A DNA stretch of 64,000 nt from Pseudomonadota bacterium (GCA_002747435.1 PDPH01000051.1:1-64000); one strand, 5' to 3'. Shown: positions 28,258 through 38,256, counted from the stretch's first letter. The notes: generated by a model not told the origin, from the sequence alone. Numbers and translations: made by a program.

Positions 28258-29146
28258 GAGGTTTCTCCCGTGTTTCAGCGTATAAATAAGGCACAATAAT
28301 CGCCGCAATCGTCATCAACATAATCATGGCGGAGGCTGCACCAATGCCCATCTGATTACGGGTAAAAGTATAGGAATACATAAACGTTGCAGGCAATTCC
28401 GTCGCATTACCAGGGCCACCGCCGGTTAAAGCAACCACCAAGTCATACGCTTTAATCGCCATGTGTGCCAACACCACAAAAGCACTCAAAAATACGGCAC
28501 GTAGCTGTGGAATAATAATGCGCCAATAGGTTTGGAAGGTAGACGCACCATCTAATTGAGCCGCCTTGAGTTGTTCCTCATCAACCCCGCGTAAGCCCGC
28601 TAAAAACATAGCCATGACAAAACCGGAGGTTTGCCAAACACCGGCAATTACAACAGTATAAATCGCCATTTTAGGATCAATTAGCCAGTCAAAATTAAAA
28701 CTTGTCCAGCCCCAATCCTGCATGGACTTTTCCAACCCTAGACCTGGATTTAAAAACCATTTCCAAGCTGTTCCTGTAACGATAAAAGACAAGGCCATAG
28801 GGTATAGATAAACGGTACGTAAAAAGCCTTCTGTCCGAATTTTCTGATCCAGCAAAATCGCCAGAAACAAACCCAAAGCACCGCAAATCACAATATACAA
28901 AATGCCGAAAATAGCCAAATTGTCCAAGGCAATCTGCCAATTTAAGGTCTTCCACAAACGGGTATAATTATCCAGTCCGACAAATTCATAATTTGGCAAC
29001 ATCCTAGATCTACTTACAGACATATAAGCGGTGAACAGAATAAAGCCGTAAACAAAAAACAATGTAATCGCAAGCGACGGCGACAGCACCAGTTTGGGCA
29101 AATGTTCCCGCAACCAGTCGCCTCGACTTCGGTTTGTTTGCGTCAT
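28250..29146 (-). CDS. Sugar ABC transporter permease (MalF/GtsB type)
   Basis: 298 residues starting MTQTNRSRGDWLREHLPK, with AGGAG before the ATG. Six membrane helices; EAA loop EEQLKAAQLDGASTFQTYWRIIIP; ALTGGGPGNATELPATFMY is the conserved final loop. Translationally coupled to the next permease. Separated from the binding-protein gene by 202 bases that hold a GC-rich hairpin. Confidence 0.9.
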   Translation of the reverse strand: MTQTNRSRGDWLREHLPKLVLSPSLAITLFFVYGFILFTAYMSVSRSRMLPNYEFVGLDNYTRLWKTLNWQIALDNLAIFGILYIVICGALGLFLAILLDQKIRTEGFLRTVYLYPMALSFIVTGTAWKWFLNPGLGLEKSMQDWGWTSFNFDWLIDPKMAIYTVVIAGVWQTSGFVMAMFLAGLRGVDEEQLKAAQLDGASTFQTYWRIIIPQLRAVFLSAFVVLAHMAIKAYDLVVALTGGGPGNATELPATFMYSYTFTRNQMGIGAASAMIMLMTIAAIIVPYLYAETREKPHG

Positions 29147-29191
29147 GGATAGCTCCTCTGGCGTGATAGTGAGTGAAAAAACAGAGCCCCC

Positions 29192-29218
29192 GCCCCCTTT
29201 ACCTGTGGAAAAGGGGGC
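29192..29218 (-). terminator. GC-rich intercistronic hairpin between binding protein and permease genes
   Basis: GCCCCCTTT pairs with AAAGGGGGC across an eight-base loop, a nine-bp stem. In ABC sugar operons such a hairpin after the binding-protein gene usually protects the upstream mRNA and lowers expression of the permeases, giving excess binding protein. Confidence 0.6.
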
Positions 29219-29348
29219 TGAATAGGTGAGGGTCTTTAATTTCACAACAGCCTCGTAACAGAGGAAAGATCACCGACAAAAAAGGATTAAGCAAGATTCT
29301 TTCAGCTAGTAGGCTGAGACAAGAGCAAGACCCAACAAACCTCTAGTC

Positions 29349-30608
29349 TTAGTCTTTTGCCCCTTCCACCGCATCGACTAATTGCTGTACCGCATCTTCT
29401 GTAGATGTTTCTGAGTTAAAGAAATTGGTAACGACATCGAAAACGGCGTTTTTAACCGCAGCAGGTGCGCCGTAGCCATGTGCCATAGAACCCAACAATG
29501 TATCGTTTTTCGCTGCTTCAGCAACGTCTTTCATACCTTTTTGGGCGCAAGCATCAAATTCAGCATCGTCACTCCCCATACGTGCAGGTACTGAACCTTT
29601 AACCTTATTGAATGCAATCTGGAAAGAAGGATCCATGACCGCCTTAGCCATTGCCAACTGCGCATCACGGCTAGCATCTGGTACTTTAAACATGACAAAC
29701 TGGTCGGTATTGAATGGCACTGCGCCTTGAGTACCGGGGAAGCGGAAGCATAAGAACGCTTCATTAGGCTTTAAACCAGCATTAATAAACTCGCCCTTAG
29801 CCCAGTCGCCCATGATTTGCAAAGCAGCTTTACCTTCAATGACCATAGCGGAAGCCAAGTTCCAATCACGACCTGAGAAGTTTTCATCCACATAACCACG
29901 CAACTGACGTAGACGCTCAAAAGCTGTTTTCATGGTATCTGACCCCAGAGCGTCAGGGTCCAGATCCATAAAAGCTTTACGATAGAAGTCTGCACCACCA
30001 GTTGCTAGCACGATACCTTCAAACACGGTAGCATCTTGCCAAGCCTGACCGCCATGGGCTAGCGGTGTGTAACCTGCTTTTTTGGCTTTGTCCAAAACAG
30101 CAATGAATTCATCCCAATCTTTAGGTGGTTCGGTTACGCCCAGTCCATCCATGATTTTCTTATTCGCCCAAACCCAGTTGGTTGAGTGAATATTAACAGG
30201 AGCCGCAACCCAGTCGCCCTCATAACGCGAAAAATCCTGTACCGCACTTGGCACTAATTCAGCCCAGTTTTCTGCTTCAGCCAGCGCATTGAGATTGGCT
30301 GTTACCCCTTCAGAAGCCCAATCCCGAATATCAAAGCCCAACATTTGTACTGCTGTTGGCGCATTGCCGGCTTGTACACGTGAGCGCAGTACAGTCATGG
30401 CATTGTTACCACCTCCCCCTGCGACAGGCATATCAATCCATTTAATACCTTGCTTTTCCAGGTTTTCTTTCAAAACGCCCAAAGCCTTAGCCTCACCACC
30501 GGATGTCCACCAGTGTAATACTTCCACTTCGGCTGCTTGAGTCGTAGTGACCAAGCCCACAGCAAGGACACTAGCCAATAGACTTTTTTTCAATACACCC
30601 ATGGTCAT
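29349..30608 (-). CDS. Sugar ABC transporter substrate-binding protein (GtsA type)
   Basis: 419 residues; AGGAGA stands seven bases before the ATG. A signal peptide ends at [29 protein letters not shown] and VHSTNW-like [13 protein letters not shown], together with [13 protein letters not shown] and MGDWAKGEF, are marks of the glucose/mannose-binding GtsA branch of family 1 binding proteins. Works in the periplasm and delivers sugar to the two permeases. First gene of the operon, directly downstream of a broken LacI regulator. Confidence 0.92.
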   Translation of the reverse strand: MTMGVLKKSLLASVLAVGLVTTTQAAEVEVLHWWTSGGEAKALGVLKENLEKQGIKWIDMPVAGGGGNNAMTVLRSRVQAGNAPTAVQMLGFDIRDWASEGVTANLNALAEAENWAELVPSAVQDFSRYEGDWVAAPVNIHSTNWVWANKKIMDGLGVTEPPKDWDEFIAVLDKAKKAGYTPLAHGGQAWQDATVFEGIVLATGGADFYRKAFMDLDPDALGSDTMKTAFERLRQLRGYVDENFSGRDWNLASAMVIEGKAALQIMGDWAKGEFINAGLKPNEAFLCFRFPGTQGAVPFNTDQFVMFKVPDASRDAQLAMAKAVMDPSFQIAFNKVKGSVPARMGSDDAEFDACAQKGMKDVAEAAKNDTLLGSMAHGYGAPAAVKNAVFDVVTNFFNSETSTEDAVQQLVDAVEGAKD

Positions 30609-30639
30609 TTATATCTCTCCTCAGTTTTAAACAGTCTGC

Positions 30640-30973
30640 GACGCAGATGCACGGAACCACATGGCACTCGCTAGGAACGCGCTGATCCCGCATATAAGTT
30701 TGTAATAACTCCAAAGCAACACTGGCAAAATCATCGGCTTTAACACGAACTGATGTCCATGCTGGATTAGGTCAAATGCGCAAATGTTGGGTTGCTTGCT
30801 TTATAAATACCACGCAAAATACGCTCACGAATTTTAAGGCTAACATGGGGACTCCCTTGAAGCACAAGAGAAACAGTGGATTTGGAAACACCGACATGCC
30901 ATGCCACATCATGTAGTGTGACGCGCTTAGCTCCGATTACATTTGGAACGTTCCACCCTTTGGAGTCAGGCAT
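30640..30973 (-). pseudogene. LacI-family sugar regulator, internally deleted and frameshifted
   Basis: The start (ATG 30973, AGGAGT upstream) encodes the LacI headpiece: VTLHDVAWHVGVSKSTVSLV, then SPHVSLKIRERIL, and stops at 30767. Immediately downstream, in another frame, NPAWTSVRVKADDFASVALE reproduces the C-terminal end of LacI proteins (LTSVRV...ELL). About 200 residues of sugar-binding core between these ends are missing. The 68-residue product could still hold the DNA-binding domain but has no ligand or dimer core. Upstream of the sugar ABC operon, where an active regulator would be expected. Confidence 0.8.
30944..30955. promoter_or_regulatory. LacI-type operator inside the regulator's coding start
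   Basis: TGGAACGTTCCA, a perfect palindrome with the central CG typical of LacI-family operators. It encodes W-N-V-P, residues 7-10 of the broken regulator. Confidence 0.65.
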
Positions 30974-31107
30974 GGACACTACTCCTTTATCTAAACTAAA
31001 CACTTAAATAATGCTTTAGATTACAGCTTGGTACAAAATTAGATGCAAAATTAATCTGTTTTACAGATTATGCGCACTCCCCTGCGACGGAAATATAACA
31101 AAAAGAA

Positions 31108-31119
31108 TGGAACGTTCCA
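31108..31119. promoter_or_regulatory. Second LacI-type operator
   Basis: An identical TGGAACGTTCCA, 164 bases from the first, between the regulator and the divergent gene at 31247. Two identical sites suggest repression by looping, controlling the regulator and perhaps the flanking genes. Confidence 0.7.
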
Positions 31120-31246
31120 ATACCTATAAAAATTTTACACGAGGTGCAGTTTATCTTAAGCAAGGCAACGGTGAACTATTATACTTTTGACTCAGTCTTA
31201 TTTATACCGAACAAGGGCAGTATTCACTGATAGAAGGAAACTAAAG

Positions 31247-31837
31247 ATGAAATCAAGTTCATTATGGCGGACTTGCTTATTAAGCAGCCTCACTCTACTG
31301 ACATTCTCAGCAGCACAAGCGGATGAACCCTACCTTATTAAACTAGATGCCAAAATCAATAGTGCTGATACACCTATTCCTTTATATTTGAAGGCCGGTA
31401 CTTATAGCGTTCGTCCCATTGGAAAAAGTCAAGGTGGCCTACATGAGGCTTGGAGTGTATGGAGTCATACAAATTGTGAAAACACTCAGGGTTGTGAACG
31501 CACTACTCCCACTCGTTTTGTGGGTATGCACAATAACTATTATGTTAGCTCGCCCCATCTGAGCCGTGTTTTGGTCGATCAACAACCCTTACCCATTGTT
31601 GATGAAATCCCCAAAGAGCGCACCGAGAGCTATTTTCTACAAAACGCAGATACCCGTGCTTACGAGGTTACCGAGAAAAAAGTTTACCCCGATGAAGCCA
31701 GCGCACTTGCAGCGGCGCGCGCTTCTGTGTTTACGGTTGATGCAGCAGGGCGTGTTTATTTTGCTTTACTAGATAATAGTCGCCTGACTGACAATCGAGG
31801 TGGCATGAGCCTAGAAATTCGCAAAATCACAAACTAA
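31247..31837 (+). CDS. Secreted beta-sandwich-like protein
   Basis: 196 residues from the ATG at 31247 (GAAGGA nine bases upstream). A signal peptide ends near AAQA/DEPYL. The pattern AGTYSVRPIG...QGGLHEAWSVWSH and the closing LLDNSRLTDNRGGMSLEI recall small secreted beta-sandwich or lectin-like domains (PA-IL-like), a weak resemblance judged by eye. Possibly under the same LacI operator as the sugar genes. Followed by a terminator. Confidence 0.7.
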   Translation: MKSSSLWRTCLLSSLTLLTFSAAQADEPYLIKLDAKINSADTPIPLYLKAGTYSVRPIGKSQGGLHEAWSVWSHTNCENTQGCERTTPTRFVGMHNNYYVSSPHLSRVLVDQQPLPIVDEIPKERTESYFLQNADTRAYEVTEKKVYPDEASALAAARASVFTVDAAGRVYFALLDNSRLTDNRGGMSLEIRKITN

Positions 31838-31840
31838 CTG

Positions 31841-31870
31841 AATCAAGGGCAGTTTTAACTGCCCTTGATT
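31841..31870 (+). terminator. Rho-independent terminator
   Basis: AATCAAGGGCAGTT pairs perfectly with AACTGCCCTTGATT around a very short loop, four bases after the stop codon, followed by TTCCC. Confidence 0.75.
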
Positions 31871-32167
31871 TTCCCACCTCATTCCTGACTTGCCACATAA
31901 TGGGGGCAAACATCGCATCCGCATGGCTAAACGCACCATTGCTCTACCTAAATGAGCGGCAATTAGCGGCTTTTTTAGAAGTGGTTCAGGCATAAGCGAA
32001 TAAGCGCTCAGCTCCTATTCACCTGAAAAACGGTAAAACCCTAAAGTTCTACCTAAGAAGACAGCTAAACGTCGACGTGTTAACTTAAATTACTGACACA
32101 ACATTAATTTATTAATGCTAAAGTGTTATTTGAAAACACTGAAGCATTTTTACTGAGTACCATCTCA
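31871..32167. other. Intergenic stretch with an AT palindrome
   Basis: Apart from the terminator before it, this stretch holds a 31-codon frame at 31902 (ending FLEVVQA) with no recognisable product and a palindrome CATTAAT-TT-ATTAATG at 32102-32117, 51 bases before the next start. I see no other gene. Confidence 0.35.
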
Positions 32168-33370
32168 ATGGCTAACATCAACAAAAAATTGAATATCTGG
32201 GAAGAAGAAGGTCTGATCAGCGAAGAGCAGACGCAAGCTATTTTAGCCTTTGAAAACCAAGATAATAAAGGACAAAGCAACTGGTGGCTTTATAGCTTGC
32301 TGATTTTGGGTGTAGCCATTATTGGTTTGGGTATTATCTCCATCATTGCGGCTAATTGGGCTCTGATCAGCGATGAAGTCAAACTTGGCAGTGCTTTCCT
32401 GCTTTTAGGCGTTATGGCAGCAGCTATTGTCTGGCTGCAATCTCGTCCAGTAACGCCTTGGTTTGATACACTGATTGCTGCCTTTATGCTCATGTGTTTA
32501 GCTACCATAGGGCTGATTGCACAGATTTACCATGTACAAGGCAAATGGTATCAAGCCTTATTGCTCTGGGGTGTTATTAGCTTTCCGTTGGCGACTTTTG
32601 CACGCCATTTATTGATTCCTTTCTTCTGGGTAAGTTTGTTCTTGCACGGTTTGGTATGGAGTAGCATAGATTTAACTACAGTACGCCACTCGCGTGATTT
32701 ATATCAGGAACTACCAGCAATCTTATTACTAGCGCCTTTACTTGCCGCTGTTTTTTATCTGCTAGGGCAACGGCTAAGTATGCTGGCAAAGTTTCGTAGC
32801 AGCTTCTATTTCTGGTTTCAGATCAGCCTCTTGGTTGCCCTAGTCGCCATTGACTTAATTCGCTCGGGTGGAGAGAGCCAAAACTTTGTCACCGCTTGGT
32901 ATATTCCTGCCTGGATTGCAGCCACAGCCTTAGCTGCATTGATTCTAAGCAACCCTGCTTACCGAATTTTAAACAAAGCCTTATTACTTGCCGCCCTAAG
33001 CTTGCTATTATTGTATTACATACCTGATTGGTTCTTTACCGGCACAACCCGTTATACCTTTAGCGCGATTGAGGCTAACCAACAAGCGAGTTTGTTCTTT
33101 GCTGATGATTTGCGCGCTCCTGTACTCACTATAATGATCTTATTTCTGTATGCGATTCATACCGCCAACAGTGGGCGTCATCGCACTTTTAACCTAATCA
33201 CTTTTTTAATCGGCTTGCGCTTTGTCGTGCTTTATTTTCAAGCAATGGGAGGCTTGGCAGCAACTGGTCTGGGGCTGATTATCTCCGGCTTGCTCATTAT
33301 TGGCATTGCTTGGTTCTGGTATCGCAGCCGTGATTACTTGCAACGCTGGAGCAAGGAGTTAAGCAAATGA
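32168..33370 (+). CDS. DUF2157 membrane protein
   Basis: 400 residues from the ATG at 32168; the start is uncertain because the ribosome site is weak. A short cytoplasmic head, LNIWEEEGLISEEQTQAIL, is the DUF2157 mark, followed by about ten membrane helices. Typically paired with a GDYXXLXY protein, as here, with an ATGA overlap. Function unknown. Confidence 0.85.
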   Translation: MANINKKLNIWEEEGLISEEQTQAILAFENQDNKGQSNWWLYSLLILGVAIIGLGIISIIAANWALISDEVKLGSAFLLLGVMAAAIVWLQSRPVTPWFDTLIAAFMLMCLATIGLIAQIYHVQGKWYQALLLWGVISFPLATFARHLLIPFFWVSLFLHGLVWSSIDLTTVRHSRDLYQELPAILLLAPLLAAVFYLLGQRLSMLAKFRSSFYFWFQISLLVALVAIDLIRSGGESQNFVTAWYIPAWIAATALAALILSNPAYRILNKALLLAALSLLLLYYIPDWFFTGTTRYTFSAIEANQQASLFFADDLRAPVLTIMILFLYAIHTANSGRHRTFNLITFLIGLRFVVLYFQAMGGLAATGLGLIISGLLIIGIAWFWYRSRDYLQRWSKELSK

Positions 33371-33864
33371 ATAAAGTACGTTTAAAACTCATTGCTGTCC
33401 TATTATTCCCAATAGTGGTCTTGGCCGCTAATGCTTGGATGAATCAACAACAGCGTGATTCGGGTAAAGAAATGACTTTTCCGATTCAAGGCTTTGATCC
33501 ACGCGATATGCTCTCAGGGCATTATTTGGTGTTTGAGATTGATTATGGTATTGATGCTGGCAATGGCTGCCCTGCATCGGATATTGTCGCAACCCTTTGT
33601 CTACAGCCAGAAAAACGTGTTTATCCCAGCGATGAGCTACCACCGAAATGCTCGCTGTATCTACAGGGTCATTGCAATAATCAAGGTCAGTTCAGCGCCG
33701 GACTGGAGCGCTTTTATATCCCTCAAGAAATCGCCAGCGCACTAGAAGAAAAAATACGTGATGGTAAAGCTGAAGTCATATTGTCCATTGATAACAACGG
33801 CCATGCAGTAATTCGAGACTTGCTGATTGAGAAACAAAGCTGGAAAAAAATGCTTCAAGAATAA
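33367..33864 (+). CDS. GDYXXLXY-domain protein
   Basis: 165 residues with one N-terminal membrane anchor (LKLIAVLLFPIVVLAANAW). DPRDMLSGHYLVFEIDY is this protein's version of the GDYxxLxY motif; the Gly-Asp is changed to Gly-His. Partner of the DUF2157 protein, overlapping it by four bases. Probably a membrane complex of unknown role. Confidence 0.85.
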   Translation: MNKVRLKLIAVLLFPIVVLAANAWMNQQQRDSGKEMTFPIQGFDPRDMLSGHYLVFEIDYGIDAGNGCPASDIVATLCLQPEKRVYPSDELPPKCSLYLQGHCNNQGQFSAGLERFYIPQEIASALEEKIRDGKAEVILSIDNNGHAVIRDLLIEKQSWKKMLQE

Positions 33865-33954
33865 CAAATTACTTGGAGCATAACATAAGTGCAGCAGAAT
33901 AAAGCTTTACCTTGGTAAATTGATGGTCGGTATGATGAACCCGTACTTGATAGC

Positions 33955-34359
33955 TCATTCAGCAAATTGATAATAAGCCGCATTTAAAAAAGCAGCCACT
34001 TGAGCCACTTCATTAGCACTCAGCGGTTCAGCTAGATTTGCATTGCAACGTGACACTTGATTGCCCAATTGCTCACGGTTTTTTATTTTACGCTCGACAC
34101 GCTGATAAACTTGAGCATCATGGCAACTGATACAGTTTGCTTTATACAAACGCTTGCCCCATTTAGTCTCCGCGTTTAAAACAATGGGTGTGACCTCGCC
34201 GCTACGCGACTTAATCAGCTCAATTTCCGGTTCATTGTACTGATCAAGGTTCGTGTTTGTTGCTGTGGATGATGCTGGTGTCACTTGTTCGCCGCAAGCA
34301 GTCAATATTAACCCCATCAGCAAGCAGCCGCTCAAGATCCATTCATTCTTGTCACTCAT
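33955..34359 (-). CDS. c-type cytochrome-like lipoprotein
   Basis: 134 residues. Lipobox LTACGE after an N-terminal hydrophobic segment; one heme motif CISCH in YKANCISCHDAQVYQ; a possible distal ligand or helix near LSANEVAQVAAFLNAAYY. Fits a short class I cytochrome c tethered to a membrane on its periplasmic side. The electron partner is not visible nearby. Confidence 0.85.
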   Translation of the reverse strand: MSDKNEWILSGCLLMGLILTACGEQVTPASSTATNTNLDQYNEPEIELIKSRSGEVTPIVLNAETKWGKRLYKANCISCHDAQVYQRVERKIKNREQLGNQVSRCNANLAEPLSANEVAQVAAFLNAAYYQFAE

Positions 34360-34434
34360 GGTGATCTCTCAGAGTTTGATATATAACAACATCTTATTGT
34401 TTATCATTTAAATGATGACGCATTAAGCCCTTCT

Positions 34435-35712
34435 CTATTCATTATCCATTATAGATCGAATCGTCTGCATGAGCCGCCCCACGACTCCTTGGTGTTGCAT
34501 TAAAAATTGCTGAGCAGCCTTGCCTGCTGCTTGACGCTTTTCATTATTACTCAACCAGTCTAGCAAATGATGAGACAAATCACTCGCAGATTCAACCTGA
34601 ATGGCTCCCCCAACGGCAATCAAGGCAGGATAAATATCACGGGTATTATGCGTATAAGGCCCGGTCAACACTGGCACTCCCCAAATAGCGGCCTCTAGTG
34701 GATTGTGCCCCCCCACATCGACCAAGCTGCCGCCAATAAAAGCCATATCCGCGAGTGCATACCAAAAGACCAATTCACCCATGCTATCCCCTAGCAACAC
34801 AGCCGTTGTAGGCTCAGGCTGGCGTGCTTCACTGCGGCGCACCGCGCTTAAATGCTGCGCACGACACAACTCAGCTACACTATCAAAACGTTCAGGATGG
34901 CGCGGTACTAAAATCAATAATACATCAGGCCAGTGTTGGCGCAATTGCTGCTGGACTTGTAGCAAACAAGTTTCTTCTCCCGCATGGGTGCTACCAGCTA
35001 CCCAAACCCGTCGTTGTCCCCACTGAGCGCGTAAAGCCTGAGCTGTTTCAGTTATAGCCGAATTAATTCTCAAATCAAATTTAATATTACCGCTCACCTG
35101 CACCTTGGACGAGGGTGCACCTAGCTGCTGAAAACGCCTAGCATCTTCATTTTCTCGTGCTGCGATTACTGTAATCGCTTGCAAAGTTTCCCGCACCAAA
35201 GCTGCTAAATGCTGATAGCCCCGCATAGAGCGTTCCGACAAACGCGCATTAAGTAATAGCAATGGAATGTGGCGCTGCGCACAAGCAGCATATAAATTAG
35301 GCCATAACTCTGTTTCCATAACTAGAAATAAGCGGGGTTGCACCTGATTTAAAAAACGCTGCACTGCATCAGGTAAATCATACGGCAAATAACTATGAGC
35401 GACTCGCTCACCCAATAAACGCCGCACAGTATCGGAGCCTGTGGGCGTAATAGAGGTTAGCCACAAAGTGTGCTCGGGAAACTCAAGCAATAATTGCTCA
35501 GCCAAAGGAAGCGCCGCCATGGTTTCGCCCACTGAGACGACATGTAAGACAATGACGGGACACCCCGTTTTAGGAAAGCGCGTTAAAGCGAGTCGTTCCG
35601 ACCAGCGTTGTCGATAGGCTGGATTAGCACGCCCCCGCCACCATAGGCGCAGAAAAACAAACGGTAAGATTAAATAAAGCACGAGGGAATACACTAAACG
35701 CCTAATACTCAT
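34435..35712 (-). CDS. waaA: Kdo transferase WaaA (KdtA)
   Basis: 425 residues from the ATG at 35712; a GTG eight codons earlier is possible, and neither has a strong ribosome site. The N-terminal anchor and LRLWWRGRANPAYRQRWSER, HVVSVGET, TPTGSDTVRR, PYDLPDAVQRFL, ETELWPNLY and NARLSERS are WaaA motifs. It adds Kdo to lipid IV-A at the inner membrane, starting the LPS core. The plus-strand glycosyltransferase run at 36659-40718 probably continues core or surface-glycan assembly. Confidence 0.95.
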   Translation of the reverse strand: MSIRRLVYSLVLYLILPFVFLRLWWRGRANPAYRQRWSERLALTRFPKTGCPVIVLHVVSVGETMAALPLAEQLLLEFPEHTLWLTSITPTGSDTVRRLLGERVAHSYLPYDLPDAVQRFLNQVQPRLFLVMETELWPNLYAACAQRHIPLLLLNARLSERSMRGYQHLAALVRETLQAITVIAARENEDARRFQQLGAPSSKVQVSGNIKFDLRINSAITETAQALRAQWGQRRVWVAGSTHAGEETCLLQVQQQLRQHWPDVLLILVPRHPERFDSVAELCRAQHLSAVRRSEARQPEPTTAVLLGDSMGELVFWYALADMAFIGGSLVDVGGHNPLEAAIWGVPVLTGPYTHNTRDIYPALIAVGGAIQVESASDLSHHLLDWLSNNEKRQAAGKAAQQFLMQHQGVVGRLMQTIRSIMDNE

Positions 35713-35741
35713 AAACGTAACCGTATTCCCCGCCACTGAGC

Positions 35742-36434
35742 TTATGTAAAGATATTTTTATAAGCGCTATACGCAGCGCCCATGACGACTGGGAACAGTA
35801 TTAAGAATCCTAAGCCAAACGGAATGGCAGCAATAAAAGACAACACCAAGTAAATCAACATAAACAGCAAAAAAGCCCCCATATTTTGCAAGCTACCCAC
35901 AAAGCTGTTTTTGACGGCTTCGATCGGCGGCATGTTTTTAAACAGAACCAAGGCTGGTGCAAAAAAGAACAGCATGTTCATAAATACAAAAATCAACATG
36001 CCGATTATAAGATTGCCAGAACCTAAAGTTGACAGGTCAGAATAACTACCCGGGGTACTGGTCGTCACGGTAGATAAGCTACTTGTTCCCATGACAAGGC
36101 CAACAATAACACTCAATACTAGTAACACTAGACCTAAAATCAATAAAGGCGTGCGCTTTTCCGCATGATTCATGGCAAAAAACAAATCGCCTATCTCAAC
36201 CATTACGCCCTTGTCTGCTTTACGGGCAGCATGCAGCAAACCAGCCTGAAAAATTGGCAATAGCAAACTGATAAGCAACATACCCAACCAAGGAATAAAG
36301 GCAAGCGCTAGGATAATCAATCCTAAAATCAGCGTCATGACTACCCAGTCCATTTTATCAATGGCAAAGGTTTTCCAGCCGTCCTTAAACCACTCAAGGG
36401 CTTGCCCTGCGTCCACTTTTCTGATGCTAGACAT
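35742..36434 (-). CDS. BPSS1780-type membrane protein
   Basis: 230 residues from the ATG at 36434, eight bases after AGGAG (an ATG two codons earlier is too close to it). The opening RKVDAGQALEWFKDGWKTF and five to six membrane helices match the BPSS1780 family. Function unknown. Its stop lies 29 bases upstream of the waaA start, so the two may share a message. Confidence 0.82.
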   Translation of the reverse strand: MSSIRKVDAGQALEWFKDGWKTFAIDKMDWVVMTLILGLIILALAFIPWLGMLLISLLLPIFQAGLLHAARKADKGVMVEIGDLFFAMNHAEKRTPLLILGLVLLVLSVIVGLVMGTSSLSTVTTSTPGSYSDLSTLGSGNLIIGMLIFVFMNMLFFFAPALVLFKNMPPIEAVKNSFVGSLQNMGAFLLFMLIYLVLSFIAAIPFGLGFLILFPVVMGAAYSAYKNIFT

Positions 36435-36658
36435 AAGCATTACTCCTGTCATTTGTTCTTTTAAAACAGTGCCAGACGTTTCAAAGCGCACAGCATAACA
36501 TGCCACCTTGCCTGAACAAGCAAATTGACTCAGCAATCAACGCTTGACCAAAACACTTGACCAAGAAAACAGACTGGTTTTCATACAAGTGCCAATGGTA
36601 TGCTTTCACCTTCCAAGGGCATAATTTCACCTGTTGTAATTTAGGTTAATCCAAGAGC

Positions 36659-37390
36659 ATGACAAAGCCGGTCAACATTATCTGTATGAAATGGGGCAAT
36701 AAATACGGCGCCAATTATGTAAACCGTTTATATGCCATGATTGACCGACATATCACCTTACCTTTTCAGCTAACTTGTTTTACCGATGATGCCAATGGTA
36801 TTTGCACCGAAGTGCGTGTTTGTGCCTTACCTCCTTTGGATTTGCCACCCGGTACTCCCGAACGTGGCTGGAACAAATTAACCACTTTACAAGAAAACCT
36901 AGGTGGACTAGAGGGTGAAGCACTCTTTCTCGACCTTGATGTTGTTATTGTTGCCAATATTGATGAATTTTTCACTTATCCCGCGCAATTTGCCATTATC
37001 CGCGATGCCAAGTTAGGTAAACGCTTGATTGGCAACTCGTCAGTATATCGCTTCAAAATTGGCCGCTACGCTGATATTTTGCGACACTTTCGCACGCATT
37101 TCGCCCGAATACAGCAAACTTATCGCAATGAACAAGCTTACCTGTCTGCTGAAATACACAAACGCGGTGAGTTGAGTTTTTGGCCAGAAAGTTGGTGTTC
37201 CAGCTTTAAATACCACTGTATGTCTGCTTGGCCCTTAGCTTATTGGCAAAATGCCAGTATTCCGGCAGCGGCCAAAATCATTATTTTTCACGGTCACCCA
37301 GAACCGCACGAAGCCATCGCGGGCATTACTCACAAATGGTATCGTCCGGTGCGTCCTACCGCTTGGGTTGCCGAGTATTGGCGTGAATAA
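36659..37390 (+). CDS. GT-A type glycosyltransferase-like protein
   Basis: 243 residues. IICMKWGNKYGANYVNRLYAM opens the protein; ALFLDLDVVIV contains the DxD motif for metal and nucleotide-sugar; GNSSVYRF and IIFHGHPEPHEA are further blocks of this group. Cytoplasmic. Likely sugar transfer in LPS or a related glycan, from the neighbours. Confidence 0.75.
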   Translation: MTKPVNIICMKWGNKYGANYVNRLYAMIDRHITLPFQLTCFTDDANGICTEVRVCALPPLDLPPGTPERGWNKLTTLQENLGGLEGEALFLDLDVVIVANIDEFFTYPAQFAIIRDAKLGKRLIGNSSVYRFKIGRYADILRHFRTHFARIQQTYRNEQAYLSAEIHKRGELSFWPESWCSSFKYHCMSAWPLAYWQNASIPAAAKIIIFHGHPEPHEAIAGITHKWYRPVRPTAWVAEYWRE

Positions 37391-37464
37391 GGACGATTAA
37401 ACGACATGCTTTATCCACAATCCGCACCTCCTTCAATCCAACACTGCCTAGTGGTAATAACAAC

Positions 37465-38256
37465 ATGAATGTACTCATAATAAATCTCGCCACGGCCACA
37501 GAAAGGCTAGAATTTCAACAAGAACAAATGGCACGGCTAAATTTGTCCTATCAAGTCATGCAAGCTGTCACAGTCGAGCAGATCAAGCCGCAAGCTTACC
37601 GTGATCTGGGGCACGGTTGGGAGCGCCCTTTGCGTAAAACCGAACTGGCTTGCTTTCTCAGCCATCATAATGCTTGGCAAACTGTCAAAAAATGCCAAGC
37701 GCCTATGTTGATTATTGAAGACGATGCTGTCTTAGTGCGCCAAACCCCATTAATTCTGGCAAGCTTGGAAATTCAAACCGAATGTGATCTAGTTAATTTG
37801 GAAGTACGCAGTCGCAAAAAAATCGTTGGCAAAGCCCTGCCTTTACTGCCACATTTCAAGCTATTACCGCTGTATCAAGATAGAACAGGCGCAGCGGCTT
37901 ATGTACTTTGGCCGAGTGGGGCAGAAATACTGACTCAAAAAGCCCAAAATGAATGTCCTGCTCTAGCAGATAATTTTATTGCCAGCACCTACCCATTACG
38001 TCGTTATCAAATAGAACCGGCTGCCGCGATTCAATTAGATCAGTGTGAATATTATGGTATAAAGCCTGCTTTAATTACTCAATCGTTTATTGAAGCAGAA
38101 ATAAAACCTTATCATGACAGTGAAGGTTTGTGGGAAGGTTTAACTTACAAAGGACGGCAAATCAGATCAAAATTACAAAGCAGCTATCAGCATATTTCAA
38201 CATTTTGGCGTAGTGAAGAAAGGCATATTGATCTTAACCCCAAAAACTTTCAATAA
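37465..38256 (+). CDS. Glycosyltransferase family 25 protein
   Basis: 263 residues. MNVLIINLATATERLEF, TELACFLSHHNAWQ and LIIEDDAVL are GT25 (LPS beta-galactosyltransferase type) motifs. The GT25 acceptor is usually LPS core. Second of five glycan genes on this strand. Confidence 0.88.
   Translation: MNVLIINLATATERLEFQQEQMARLNLSYQVMQAVTVEQIKPQAYRDLGHGWERPLRKTELACFLSHHNAWQTVKKCQAPMLIIEDDAVLVRQTPLILASLEIQTECDLVNLEVRSRKKIVGKALPLLPHFKLLPLYQDRTGAAAYVLWPSGAEILTQKAQNECPALADNFIASTYPLRRYQIEPAAAIQLDQCEYYGIKPALITQSFIEAEIKPYHDSEGLWEGLTYKGRQIRSKLQSSYQHISTFWRSEERHIDLNPKNFQ

Noticed and set aside
33480..33530. Loss of the Gly-Asp in the GDYXXLXY motif as a sign of a dead protein
   Set aside because: The remaining motif, operon pairing and membrane anchor are intact, and the motif is known to vary; not enough to call it non-functional.
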